From RUG12461 sp045657665 (GTDB lineage Bacteria; Bacillota; Clostridia; Lachnospirales; Lachnospiraceae): a stretch of DNA of 24,707 bases. Position 1 is the first letter of the stretch. Every line of letters starts with the position of its first letter. Both the position numbers and the translations under genes were made by a program. The stretch spans positions 1 through 24,707 of the forward strand of contig JAZOTN010000035.1 in the NCBI GenBank assembly GCA_045657665.1, given 5' to 3'. Shown here one piece after another: positions 1 through 7,785 of this stretch. The notes beneath the pieces are model-generated. The model worked only from the letters and a program-made list of their open reading frames with translations. It had not been told where the DNA came from and did no database searches.

Positions 1-114
1 CCATACAGCCTCATCCTAATCCAATGATGTCCATGTGAATCGCGGTAAATAAGAGTCTCGCATGGATTGATTTGTATCTCTATGGACGATGACGGTTCTC
101 TATAAATCCATCCG
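1..114. other. Stretch downstream of lysS, no confident feature
   Basis: This is the region past the lysS stop on the minus strand. I see no T-run hairpin terminator; the only symmetry is a short ATGGATT/AATCCAT pair about 40 bases apart. A minus-strand frame is open from an ATG at 152 to the window edge, but it has no ribosome site and overlaps lysS, so I do not call it. Confidence 0.3.
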
Positions 115-1740
115 TCAATTCTGGCTCTTAAGCGTCGGGAAAAGGAGTACATCACGGATGGCCGCGCTGTCAGTGAGCAGCATTACAAGCCGGTCGATCC
201 CGTAGCCGATGCCGCCTGTAGGGGGCATGCCGATGGAAAGTGCGTTGAGGAAATCCTCATCTGTGTGATTCGCTTCTTCGTCTCCAGCTGCGAAAGCCGC
301 CTCCTGCGCCGCAAATCTCTCTCTCTGGTCGATGGGATCATTGAGCTCGGAATACGCGTTGCACATCTCCCATGTATTGATGAAGAGCTCGAACCTCTCT
401 ACCTTTTCCGGATCGTCCGGCTTTTTCTTGGTCAGAGGACTGATCGCAAGCGGATGATCCATGATAAAGGTCGGCTGGATCAGGTGCTCCTCACAGAAGG
501 TCTCGAAAAACAGGTTGATAATGTCTCCTTTGGTGTGGCGCTCCTCAAACTCCACATTGTGTTTCCGTGCCAACTCTTTTGCCGCCTCGTCATCTTTAAC
601 GGTATCAAAATCCACGCCCGCATACTGCTTAATGCAGTCATTCATGGTCATTCGTGCAAAGGGTTTGCCGAAATCCAGCTCGATATCGCCGTAAGTAAAG
701 GTCGTGCTGCCACAGACCTTTTCCGCAAGATGACGGAACATAGACTCTGTCAGCTCCATCATTCCCTCATAATCCGTATAAGCCTGATACAGCTCCATCA
801 GCGTAAACTCCGGATTGTGCCGTGTATCCACGCCCTCATTCCGGAATACTCTGCCGATCTCATAAACCCGCTCCATGCCGCCGACGATCAGCCTCTTCAG
901 ATAAAGCTCCAGAGAGATACGGAGCTTGACATCCTCATCCAGCGCATTGTAATGGGTCTCAAAGGGTCTGGCCGCAGCGCCGCCGGCATTTGCCACGAGC
1001 ATCGGCGTTTCTACCTCCATAAAACCTCTGCCGTCAAGGAAGGACCGGATCTCCTTGATGATCTGCGAACGCTTTACAAAAGTCTGCTTCACCTCCGGGT
1101 TCATGATCAGGTCGACGTAACGCTGGCGATAGCGCATATCCGTATCTGTCAATCCGTGAAATTTCTCCGGAAGGATCTGAAGAGACTTGGAGAGCAAAGT
1201 CATTTCCTCGGCATGGATCGAGATTTCTCCTGTCATCGTACGGAAAACATATCCCTTCACGCCCCAGATATCACCGATATCAGACTTCTTGAAAGTGGCA
1301 TACAGATCCTCTCCCAGGGCATCCTTAGATACGTAGACCTGGATATCTCCGGTCAGGTCACGAATATTTGCAAAAGAAGCCTTTCCCATCACACGCTTAA
1401 ACATCATACGACCCGCAATGGAAACATGGATCGCCTGCGCATCCAAAAGCGCTCTCCGCTCATTATAGGCTTCTTTTTTTGCCTGACGGTAAGCACTGAC
1501 GACTTCATCCGGCGCACTATCGGCAGGTTCTTTGAGCTCGGGAGCTTTGTAGTCTTTTAAGACCTCTTTCTCACGCTCCTCATAAAGAGTCCTCACCTCA
1601 TCCGTATGATGCGTCTGGTCATATTTTGTGATACGGAAAGGGTCTTCACCTTTCCCTTGTAAATCAGCAAGCTTCTCGCGGCGTACCTTGAGAAGCTGAT
1701 TGATATCCTGCTGTTCTGTTATTTGTTGATTCTCACCCAT
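115..1740 (-). CDS. lysS: Lysine--tRNA ligase, class II
   Basis: Charges tRNA-Lys with lysine in the cytoplasm. The 541-residue protein has the class II architecture: an OB-fold anticodon-binding domain from about residue 104 (HVSIAGRMM), motif 1 near 240-248 (FMEVETPML), motif 2 near 296-320 (GRVFRNEGVDTRHNPEF), and motif 3 near 510-535 (GIGYGIDRLVMLLTD). It is about 40 residues longer than typical bacterial LysS; the extra length is a charged Lys/Glu-rich stretch at about 55-100, before the OB fold. The ATG at 1740 is preceded by GGAG at a usable distance and lies 21 bases after the greA stop, so lysS is read from the greA promoter. I see no T-box or other leader. Identification is firm; the role of the insertion is unknown. 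Confidence 0.97.
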   Translation of the reverse strand: MGENQQITEQQDINQLLKVRREKLADLQGKGEDPFRITKYDQTHHTDEVRTLYEEREKEVLKDYKAPELKEPADSAPDEVVSAYRQAKKEAYNERRALLDAQAIHVSIAGRMMFKRVMGKASFANIRDLTGDIQVYVSKDALGEDLYATFKKSDIGDIWGVKGYVFRTMTGEISIHAEEMTLLSKSLQILPEKFHGLTDTDMRYRQRYVDLIMNPEVKQTFVKRSQIIKEIRSFLDGRGFMEVETPMLVANAGGAAARPFETHYNALDEDVKLRISLELYLKRLIVGGMERVYEIGRVFRNEGVDTRHNPEFTLMELYQAYTDYEGMMELTESMFRHLAEKVCGSTTFTYGDIELDFGKPFARMTMNDCIKQYAGVDFDTVKDDEAAKELARKHNVEFEERHTKGDIINLFFETFCEEHLIQPTFIMDHPLAISPLTKKKPDDPEKVERFELFINTWEMCNAYSELNDPIDQRERFAAQEAAFAAGDEEANHTDEDFLNALSIGMPPTGGIGYGIDRLVMLLTDSAAIRDVLLFPTLKSQN

Positions 1741-1761
1741 AAAACGATGTCTCCGGTTTAC

Positions 1762-2244
1762 TTAATTGGATCTCTGAATATCCAATACCTTATACTGAAA
1801 CTCTCCGGTGGGAGTCTCCACCTTCACAACATCCCCGTTCTTTGCGCCGAGAAGTGCCTTTCCTACCGGTGATTCATTGCTGATCTTGCCTTTTAAGCTG
1901 TTTGCTTCGGTAGAGCCAACGATCTTATACTCCATTTCCTCATTGAATTCCATATCAAGAATTCTGACTTTGCAGCCTATACTGATGGATTCCAGATCCA
2001 CCTCTTCTTCCACGACAACCTCGGCATTCTTTAAGATCTTCTCAATCTCCTCGATCCGTGCCTCAATATCCCGCTGCTCATCCTTTGCCGCGTCATATTC
2101 CGCGTTCTCGGAAAGATCCCCCTGCTCTCTGGCTTCTTTGATCTTCTGGGAAATCTCTTTCCGCTTCACAACCTTCAGATTTTCCAGTTCATCCTCCAGC
2201 TTCCGAAGCCCTTCGTAAGTCAGAATGTTTTTTTTCGGTTCCAT
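1762..2244 (-). CDS. greA: Transcription elongation factor GreA
   Basis: Rescues backtracked RNA polymerase by stimulating cleavage of the nascent transcript. At 160 residues it has the normal GreA length. The N-terminal half is a coiled coil (about 10-75) with the tip signature GDLSENAEYDAAK carrying the acidic residues that reach the polymerase active site. The C-terminal FKBP-like domain contains ISNESPVGKALLGAKNGD. The ATG at 2244 is preceded by AAGAAGG nine bases upstream; an ATG five bases earlier is out of frame. greA is the first gene of a two-gene unit with lysS, a pairing common in Firmicutes, and has its own promoter just upstream. Confidence 0.97.
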   Translation of the reverse strand: MEPKKNILTYEGLRKLEDELENLKVVKRKEISQKIKEAREQGDLSENAEYDAAKDEQRDIEARIEEIEKILKNAEVVVEEEVDLESISIGCKVRILDMEFNEEMEYKIVGSTEANSLKGKISNESPVGKALLGAKNGDVVKVETPTGEFQYKVLDIQRSN

Positions 2245-2298
2245 TTCATTTTACCTTCTTTCCTGTTTTAGAGGTACTGTCAGTCGAACAGTGTTGCT

Positions 2299-2327
2299 AT
2301 TTTACTCCTAAAGCCCCTGTATGTCAA
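2299..2327 (-). promoter_or_regulatory. Sigma-A promoter of greA-lysS
   Basis: On the minus strand a perfect -35 TTGACA (2322-2327) is followed after 17 bases by a -10 TAAAAT (2299-2304). The predicted start is near 2292, giving a leader of roughly 48 bases with the greA ribosome site at its end. The -35 box overlaps the stop codon of dusB (2324-2326), so the promoter is embedded in the end of the upstream gene. Confidence 0.8.
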
Positions 2328-3295
2328 GGGATACGAGAGTTCTGCCATCCATCCAGAAGTAACCGCAGGCCGTCGATCGTCTCAACACGGTTGATGAGAC
2401 GCCGAAGCTCGGATGCACCGCGGAATCCGGCTGTATACCAGGCAGCGTGCTTTCGCATTTCCCGCATGCCGATCCTCTCTCCCTTAAAATCGCAAAGCAT
2501 AGCCGCATGCCTTAGGATCATCTCCGTCCGCTCCGAAAAATCCGGTTCCGGAGGGATCTCTCCCGTTTCAAAAAAGGTCAGCATCCGCCGAAAGATCCAG
2601 GGATTCCCCTGCGCACCGCGTGCGATCATGAATCCGTCGCATCCCGTTTCCTTTCCCATGCGGATCACGTCCTCCGGAGTCAGAAGATCTCCGTTGCCGA
2701 TCACGGGTATTTTTACATTTTCTTTGACCCTCCTGATAATGTCCCAATCCGCTTTCCCGGCATAGTACTGCTCACGGGTGCGGCCGTGTACGGTCACTGC
2801 TGCCGCTCCGGACTCCTCCGCAACATGCGCGATCTCCGGTGCATTGACAGTCTCATCATTAAACCCTTTTCGGATCTTAACGGTAACCGGCTTTTTGGTG
2901 GCTTTTGCCATGGATTCGATAATCTTTCCGGCAAGCACCGGATTTTTCATCAGAGCGGATCCCTCTCCGTTATTTACGATCTTCGGAACAGGACATCCCA
3001 TATTGAGGTCTATGATATCAAACGGGCGGTCTTCAAGCCTTTTTACGATCTCTCCCATCAGCTCCGGTTCCGAACCGAAAAGCTGCAGGGAAACAGGATG
3101 CTCCCTCTCATCTACGGCGAGGAGCTGTTCGGTCTTTTTGTTTGCATAGTAGATGCCCTTCGCACTGACCATCTCCATGCAGAGAAGCCCCGCCCCCTGC
3201 TCCTTGCAGAGCAAACGAAATGGCAGGTCGGTTACCCCTGCCATGGGTCCAAGGATCAGGTTATTCGGGAGCTCCTGATCATTGATTTTTAGCAT
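2324..3295 (-). CDS. dusB: tRNA-dihydrouridine synthase (DusB type)
   Basis: FMN enzyme reducing specific uridines in tRNA D-loops to dihydrouridine. The 323-residue protein shows the N-terminal FMN-barrel start LILGPMAGVTDLPFR, the Dus signature LNMGCPVPKIVNNGEGSALM with catalytic Cys at about 101, the TVHGRTREQYYAG segment, and the phosphate-binding part VIGNGDLLTPED and ARGAQGNPWIF; a helical C-terminal domain follows. The ATG at 3295 lies within the end of coaX, a 17-base overlap. No strong ribosome site precedes it, so translation is probably coupled to coaX. It is the last gene of the argF-birA-DUF6145-coaX-dusB run. The Dus family is certain; the DusB subtype is inferred from overall similarity. 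Confidence 0.93.
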   Translation of the reverse strand: MLKINDQELPNNLILGPMAGVTDLPFRLLCKEQGAGLLCMEMVSAKGIYYANKKTEQLLAVDEREHPVSLQLFGSEPELMGEIVKRLEDRPFDIIDLNMGCPVPKIVNNGEGSALMKNPVLAGKIIESMAKATKKPVTVKIRKGFNDETVNAPEIAHVAEESGAAAVTVHGRTREQYYAGKADWDIIRRVKENVKIPVIGNGDLLTPEDVIRMGKETGCDGFMIARGAQGNPWIFRRMLTFFETGEIPPEPDFSERTEMILRHAAMLCDFKGERIGMREMRKHAAWYTAGFRGASELRRLINRVETIDGLRLLLDGWQNSRIP

Positions 3296-4046
3296 AGATC
3301 AGTCTCATTCCCTGAAGTGTCAGCGTCGGGTCGTAAACATCGATCTCATCGGTCGAATCCGAGATCAGCCGTCCCAGACCGCCGGTTGCGACAACCTTGA
3401 TACCGGAAAGACCGGATTCCTTTTTCAGACACCGGATGATGTACTCCGTCTGTCCGATCTGTCCGTAAACCAGTCCGGCCTGCATACTTTCAATGGTATC
3501 TTTTGCCATGATGCTCTCCGGTTTCCGGATTTCGATCTCCGGAAGCTTCGCTGTATCCTGCCACAGCGCTTTTGCGGAAATCCGGATACCCGGCGATGTG
3601 ATACCGGTCAGAAAAGCTCCGTCCTCATCGATCAGGTCATAAGTGGTCGCTGTTCCGAAATCGATGGCGATCACAGGTCCGCCGTACAATTCCAGCGCAC
3701 CTACCGCATCCACAATTCTGTCTGCTCCGATCTGTCCGGGATTCCCCGTTACGATACGGATCCCTGTTTTGATGCCGGGCTCCACGATAAGGGGCGTAAT
3801 CCCAAAATACTTGATCATCGCACCGTTCAGGGAATGCATGACATCCGGAACAACCGAGGAAATGATCGCCGTATGCACATCTTCCGCTCGGATACCGTTA
3901 TGCTCCGCAAGATCCATCATCAATATCCCGTATTCATCCGAGGTACGCATATTCTTTGTCACAATGCGAAAACTCGCCCTCAGTGTTTCCCCTTCAAAAA
4001 CACCGGCAGTGATATTGGTATTTCCCACGTCAATTGTCAGCAGCAT
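3279..4046 (-). CDS. coaX: Type III pantothenate kinase
   Basis: Phosphorylates pantothenate, the first step of coenzyme A synthesis. The ASKHA-fold signatures are clear: the N-terminal phosphate loop LLTIDVGNTN, GQIGADRIVDAVGA with the catalytic Asp at about 109, and AIDFGTATTYDLID. The start at 4046 is chosen over an upstream in-frame ATG at 4115 because it follows a strong GGAGGGG ribosome site and gives 255 residues beginning exactly at the family's conserved first strand. The start lies one base after the stop of the DUF6145-like gene (TGACATG), so the two are translationally coupled. Being type III, it should be insensitive to CoA feedback and require a monovalent cation; that is family knowledge, not visible here. 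Confidence 0.95.
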   Translation of the reverse strand: MLLTIDVGNTNITAGVFEGETLRASFRIVTKNMRTSDEYGILMMDLAEHNGIRAEDVHTAIISSVVPDVMHSLNGAMIKYFGITPLIVEPGIKTGIRIVTGNPGQIGADRIVDAVGALELYGGPVIAIDFGTATTYDLIDEDGAFLTGITSPGIRISAKALWQDTAKLPEIEIRKPESIMAKDTIESMQAGLVYGQIGQTEYIIRCLKKESGLSGIKVVATGGLGRLISDSTDEIDVYDPTLTLQGMRLIYAKNQ

Positions 4047-4047
4047 G

Positions 4048-4374
4048 TCATTCCCCTCCAAGAAAAAATACTTTATAATAAGTCTCCAATGATTCAAACA
4101 GCTCCTGTTTTTCATTCTGAAGCTGCTTGATCTTTAGTACACTTCCTATCTCGTCATAAAGGATATCCCCCTCTTCAGCGTCCGCCGTCATGGTCAAATT
4201 TCCTTCCTCATCAAAAACAAGGCGGAAGGTTCCTCCGATATCCTCTGTAAAAAGAACACAGAGGATCTTCAGTTCTTCCTTGATACTCTCCGGAAGCCCT
4301 TCAAAATCCTCATTCAGATAAAATTTTTTTGTGTATGCGCTTGCTCCGCAGAGCACTACCATATCCTCATACAT
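4048..4374 (-). CDS. DUF6145-like conserved hypothetical protein
   Basis: A 108-residue acidic protein of unknown function. I recognise it, from memory only, as resembling the DUF6145 family of Lachnospiraceae. It begins MYEDMVVLCGASAYTKKFYL, continues with a mixed alpha/beta body rich in Glu/Asp, and ends in a Leu/Glu-rich helix (about 80-105) that may form a coiled coil. The ATG at 4374 is chosen because the family-like sequence begins there; longer in-frame extensions would lie inside birA. It overlaps the birA stop by eight bases and ends one base before the coaX start. That position between biotin ligase and pantothenate kinase suggests co-expression, but no catalytic motif is visible. 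The function is not assigned. Confidence 0.75.
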   Translation of the reverse strand: MYEDMVVLCGASAYTKKFYLNEDFEGLPESIKEELKILCVLFTEDIGGTFRLVFDEEGNLTMTADAEEGDILYDEIGSVLKIKQLQNEKQELFESLETYYKVFFLGGE

Positions 4375-5110
4375 AGCCGTATACCCCGCGGACAGATACT
4401 TCGCCGCTTGAAACCATGCGGATCCCTTCTCCGGTTCGCACAAGAAGAGCGCCGCTCGCATCAATTCCTTCCGCAATTCCCGTGTATGGCTCTTTCGGAT
4501 CAAGAACCTTTACTGTTTCACCCCGGTTGATGAGAACCGAATCATATTCCTCCAGGAAGTCCGTCAGATCCGTTGTTTCCAAAAAATCCTCATAATAGGA
4601 AAAAAAAGCAGTCAAAAGGCAGTCCGCCAGTTCCTTTCTGGAAATCTCTTTCCCGCTCTCAAGATAGACGGATGTCGCTACTTCAGATAATTCTCCGGGA
4701 AAATCCTTCTGATGCACGTTGACTCCGATCCCGACAACCACATGGGAAACCGCACTGCCTGTCATGCTCATTTCTGTAAGGATCCCGCACAGCTTCTTCC
4801 CGTTTCGCACAATATCATTCGGCCACTTGATCTTTGTTTCCAGTCCGGCTGTCAGATAAAGTGCTTTTCTGACTGCAAGTGCTGCAAGGGGCGTCAGCTG
4901 CGGAGCCCTGTCCGAAGGGATTTCCGGACGGAGAAGGATTGACAGATACAGTCCCTGTCCCTTCGGAGAATCAAAACTCCTGCCGATCCTGCCTCTTCCT
5001 CCGGTCTGATGATCCGCGATCACGACCGTCCCTTCGTCCGCGCCCTCTTCTCCAAGCTGTTTTGCCCGGTTATTCGTGGAATCGATCTCGTCAAAATAGA
5101 GAATGTTCAT
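4367..5110 (-). CDS. birA: Biotin--[acetyl-CoA-carboxylase] ligase, no HTH domain
   Basis: Activates biotin to biotinyl-AMP and attaches it to the biotin carboxyl carrier domain of carboxylases. The 247 residues begin directly with the catalytic domain: DEIDSTN (about 7-13), the adenylate-binding loop GGRGRIGRSF (37-46), KWPNDI (95-100) and GIGVNV (127-132), followed by a C-terminal SH3-like domain (about 195-240). The N-terminal helix-turn-helix of the bifunctional BirA repressor is absent, so this is a monofunctional ligase not expected to bind DNA. It starts seven bases after the argF stop with no obvious ribosome site, so translation is likely coupled to argF. The gene symbol is used in the broad sense. 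Confidence 0.93.
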   Translation of the reverse strand: MNILYFDEIDSTNNRAKQLGEEGADEGTVVIADHQTGGRGRIGRSFDSPKGQGLYLSILLRPEIPSDRAPQLTPLAALAVRKALYLTAGLETKIKWPNDIVRNGKKLCGILTEMSMTGSAVSHVVVGIGVNVHQKDFPGELSEVATSVYLESGKEISRKELADCLLTAFFSYYEDFLETTDLTDFLEEYDSVLINRGETVKVLDPKEPYTGIAEGIDASGALLVRTGEGIRMVSSGEVSVRGVYGYV

Positions 5111-5117
5111 GATACGG

Positions 5118-6104
5118 TTATTTTAATGTCGCCAGCATGATCGCCTTGATCGTATGCATACGGTTTTCCGCCTCATCGAATACGATGGAACGGGGACCTT
5201 CAAACACTTCGTCCGTCACTTCGATCTCCGAAAGTCCGAATTTCTCATGCACATCACGTCCGACCACGGTTTTGAGATCATGATATGCAGGCAGACAATG
5301 CATGAAATACGCCTGGGATCCGGCATTTTCCATAACCTTCTGGTTCACCTGATAGGGAAGGAGCTTATCAATCCGCTCTCTCCATGCAGATTCCGGTTCA
5401 CCCATGGATACCCATACATCCGTATAGATCACGTCCGCTCCCTTTGTTCCTTCTTCCACATCCTCCGTCAGACGGATCCTGGCACCCGTCTCCGCAGCAA
5501 TCTCTTCACATGTCTGTACCAGATGGGGATCCGGAAAATAATCCGGATGCGTACACGCGGTGAACTCCATACCGAGCTTACTGGCCGTTACCATAAGCGA
5601 ATTACCCATGTTATAACGCGCATCTCCCATATAAACCAGCTTCGTGCCCTTTATCTCTCCCTTGTGCTCCCGAATCGTGAGCAGGTCCGCCAGCATCTGC
5701 GTGGGGTGGAATTCATTTGTAAGACCGTTCCAGACCGGTACTCTTGAATACTTTGCCAGTTCTTCCACGATGTCCTGTCCGTATCCGCGGTATTCGATCC
5801 CGTCATACATTCTGGAAAGCACCCTTGCGGTATCCGCAATACTTTCCTTCCGCCCGATCTGCGAACCCGCCGGATCAAGGTATGTCACATGCATTCCGAG
5901 ATCCGCCGCCGCAACTTCAAAGGAGCAGCGGGTTCTGGTGCTCGTCTTTTCAAAGATCAGAACGACACTTTTTCCGCGCAGAACATCATGTGCTGTCCCT
6001 TCTTTCTTCTCCTTTTTCAGCTTCGATGCAAGATCAACCAGATAGAGGATCTCCTCCGGGGAAAAATCCAGAAGCTTTAAAAAATGACGTCCTTTCAGAT
6101 TCAT
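5118..6104 (-). CDS. argF: Ornithine carbamoyltransferase
   Basis: Transfers the carbamoyl group from carbamoyl phosphate to ornithine, yielding citrulline. The 328-residue protein has the carbamoyl phosphate motif STRT (55-58), HPTQ (133-136), the ornithine-binding DVWVSMGE segment, and HCLP (269-272). The SMG motif argues for ornithine rather than putrescine or aspartate as acceptor. The start at 6104 is chosen because AGGAGGT lies six bases upstream and the family N-terminus (MNLKGRHFL) begins there; the frame extends further upstream but would run through the terminator of the preceding gene. No other arginine gene is in the window, so biosynthetic versus arginine deiminase use cannot be decided. 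It leads the run argF-birA-DUF6145-coaX-dusB. Confidence 0.95.
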   Translation of the reverse strand: MNLKGRHFLKLLDFSPEEILYLVDLASKLKKEKKEGTAHDVLRGKSVVLIFEKTSTRTRCSFEVAAADLGMHVTYLDPAGSQIGRKESIADTARVLSRMYDGIEYRGYGQDIVEELAKYSRVPVWNGLTNEFHPTQMLADLLTIREHKGEIKGTKLVYMGDARYNMGNSLMVTASKLGMEFTACTHPDYFPDPHLVQTCEEIAAETGARIRLTEDVEEGTKGADVIYTDVWVSMGEPESAWRERIDKLLPYQVNQKVMENAGSQAYFMHCLPAYHDLKTVVGRDVHEKFGLSEIEVTDEVFEGPRSIVFDEAENRMHTIKAIMLATLK

Positions 6105-6177
6105 GGCAAGACCTCCTGCTGTTTTATTCACCACATCGGGAAAAATGCATCCCTTTACATAATAATCAATAATAACA

Positions 6178-6204
6178 GGAGGGCTCGCATCCCGCAAGCC
6201 CTCC
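6178..6204 (-). terminator. Rho-independent terminator after the SleB-type gene
   Basis: A perfect 8-bp stem (GGAGGGCT/AGCCCTCC) closes a short loop. On the minus strand it is followed by a T-rich tract (TTATTATTGATTATTATG). It lies about 30 bases past the stop of the cell-wall hydrolase gene and separates it from argF. Confidence 0.8.
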
Positions 6205-6232
6205 GGATCTTTGCTTCTTATTTTGTTTCCTC

Positions 6233-7705
6233 TTACCAGAATACGTGGCTGCCGATCACCGTGCCCGGATGTCCGCATGCTACGTTACGGAACTGTGTGC
6301 AGCCGCCGATGTAATTCTCGCCGGCAAGAGCTGCCTGAGCTGCTGCAATACAGCTTGCCTTGACTGCTCCGCTCGCTGCCACGCGGGAAACCGCTCCAGA
6401 CCCTGCAGGTCCGAACTGTCCCGGCGCAAAGATCACGGAACTGATAGAACTGCCGTATGCACCGCTGTGCAGACGATTTACCACGACATTTCCGACCGCA
6501 ACCTGTCCTTCATACGGCTGATTGCCGCCTTCACACTGGATCAGCGCTGCAAGGAGCGTAACATCATCCACGCTTGCCGCAGCACCTGCGGTCTGCTTTG
6601 CAGTACCGGTTGCCGTAACCTGCTCGGACTTTGCTTTCTCAGCCTGCTCCGCCTCAATCTTTGCCTGTTCTTCCTCGATGGTAATGGCAGATGCAAAATC
6701 CGTGGAAATGCTGACATATTCTGCGGAAACAAATCCGCTTTCACCTTTATAGCTGACCGCAACCCATCCTTCGGGTGCTGCGATATCTTTGCTGACTGTA
6801 AGCTTGGTGCCTTCTTCAAGCTGGCTGACAATATCCGCTTCCTCACTGGCCTCTGCACGAAGCCGGAGTCCGCCGGTCAGTGTAACTGCCGTTTTGCTGC
6901 AAACCTGATCTGCCAGATCACTCGCTGCATCACCAGCCACACAATACTCATTCTTCACATAACCGTCAACAGAACCGGAGACGATATGCGTCCAGACTTC
7001 CCCTGTCTCGATCACATCTGCAACTGCTCCCCGGTAAAGCTTTCCGATAACCTCGGACTCTTCGTCCGCAGATGCGCGCACGTTCAGGGAATCCTCAACG
7101 TTTGCCATCAGTTTATTAGCCCATTCGGGGTTTGCTGCTGCGACTGCCGCCGTAGAAACACTGACATCTTCTGCCGGTTCTTCCGCGACCGTCTCATCTG
7201 CAGGTAATGTCTCATCGACTGCTGCCGGATCTTCCTCAACAATCGCCGGATCAGTCACATCCGCCTCTTCCACTGCCTCTTCCGCATCGGATGCTGCATC
7301 AGAAAGCGCTGCCGTAAGGGTTTCAGTGAGTGTTCCGCTGATTCCGGTGCCGGTCTTTTCCGATGAATTGGTTTCCGGCTCTTCCGCTTCCGTCAAAAGC
7401 TCATTGAGAACACCGGCTGTCAGGTTCTGATCCTCTTCCTGCTCTCCCTCCGCAACAAGAAGGGTAACGTTCTGTTTCAGATCAACAGATGCCGTTTCCA
7501 GAGAAGAAAGCGTCACACCCGCAAGGTCTCTCACAATACCGGCAGTCATGTTTTCTGCATTTGATACTTCCTGGGAAACAGCAACGTTTGCTGTCTCATA
7601 CGGTACCGTCTGAACGGAAGTTTGATTGAAAGTTGTTACAGTGGTCATCACCGCAAGAGCACCTGCCAATACGGCTCCCTGAACCACCTTTCGATTACGA
7701 TTCAT
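6233..7705 (-). CDS. Secreted SleB-type cell wall hydrolase with two SH3b domains
   Basis: Predicted exported peptidoglycan hydrolase of 490 residues. In order: a signal-like N-terminus (Arg/Lys-rich start, hydrophobic 9-25); a low-complexity Glu/Ala/Thr-rich stretch to about 190; an SH3b domain at about 203-256 (DSLNVRASADEESEVIGKL); a second at about 277-333 (GGLRLRAEASEEADIVSQL); a charged Glu/Ala/Lys helix (about 342-365); and a C-terminal Hydrolase_2/SleB domain (about 381-490) with IQCEGGNQPYEGQVAVGNVV, whose Glu at 392 is the expected catalytic acid. SH3b domains would bind the wall. Relatives include spore cortex-lytic SleB, but the vegetative-looking promoter and WalR-type box suggest a growth-phase autolysin. 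No clear ribosome site precedes the ATG, which follows an A-rich leader. Confidence 0.88.
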   Translation of the reverse strand: MNRNRKVVQGAVLAGALAVMTTVTTFNQTSVQTVPYETANVAVSQEVSNAENMTAGIVRDLAGVTLSSLETASVDLKQNVTLLVAEGEQEEDQNLTAGVLNELLTEAEEPETNSSEKTGTGISGTLTETLTAALSDAASDAEEAVEEADVTDPAIVEEDPAAVDETLPADETVAEEPAEDVSVSTAAVAAANPEWANKLMANVEDSLNVRASADEESEVIGKLYRGAVADVIETGEVWTHIVSGSVDGYVKNEYCVAGDAASDLADQVCSKTAVTLTGGLRLRAEASEEADIVSQLEEGTKLTVSKDIAAPEGWVAVSYKGESGFVSAEYVSISTDFASAITIEEEQAKIEAEQAEKAKSEQVTATGTAKQTAGAAASVDDVTLLAALIQCEGGNQPYEGQVAVGNVVVNRLHSGAYGSSISSVIFAPGQFGPAGSGAVSRVAASGAVKASCIAAAQAALAGENYIGGCTQFRNVACGHPGTVIGSHVFW

Positions 7706-7730
7706 TTTTCTTTTTCGCTTTTGTTAAATA

Positions 7731-7747
7731 TGTTACGTTTTTGTTAC
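7731..7747 (+). promoter_or_regulatory. Candidate WalR (YycF) box at the hydrolase start site
   Basis: TGTTAC-N5-TGTTAC is an exact fit to the WalR consensus TGTWAH-N5-TGTWAH, two half-sites 11 bases apart. It lies in plus orientation just downstream of the -10 box of the minus-strand hydrolase promoter, overlapping the predicted start near 7748. A third TGTTAA lies at 7722-7727 but off register. A box at the start point would predict repression by WalR. The motif match is direct; regulation is inferred. Confidence 0.5.
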
Positions 7748-7754
7748 GAAAAAG

Positions 7755-7783
7755 ATAATATCACGAAATAATTTTTTTGTCAA
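7755..7783 (-). promoter_or_regulatory. Promoter of the SleB-type hydrolase gene
   Basis: On the minus strand -35 TTGACA (7778-7783) and -10 TATTAT (7755-7760) are 17 bases apart. The predicted start is near 7748. It begins three bases past the psuK stop. The leader contains an 8-bp inverted repeat (CTTTTTCG at 7710-7717 and CGAAAAAG at 7747-7754) flanking the WalR-like box. Confidence 0.75.
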
Positions 7784-7785
7784 AT

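Noticed and set aside
1..152. Minus-strand open frame from ATG 152 to the window edge
   Set aside because: No ribosome site, overlaps the end of lysS, about 50 codons only, and no family recognised; an open run of this length is not rare by chance.
265..1560. Long plus-strand open frame opposite lysS
   Set aside because: Antisense shadow of a certain gene, with no ribosome site and no recognisable protein features.
6105..6177. ArgR-like operator (TGAATAAAA half-site and AT-rich symmetric stretch) upstream of argF
   Set aside because: Only a single half-site matches; the full palindromic ARG box is not present.
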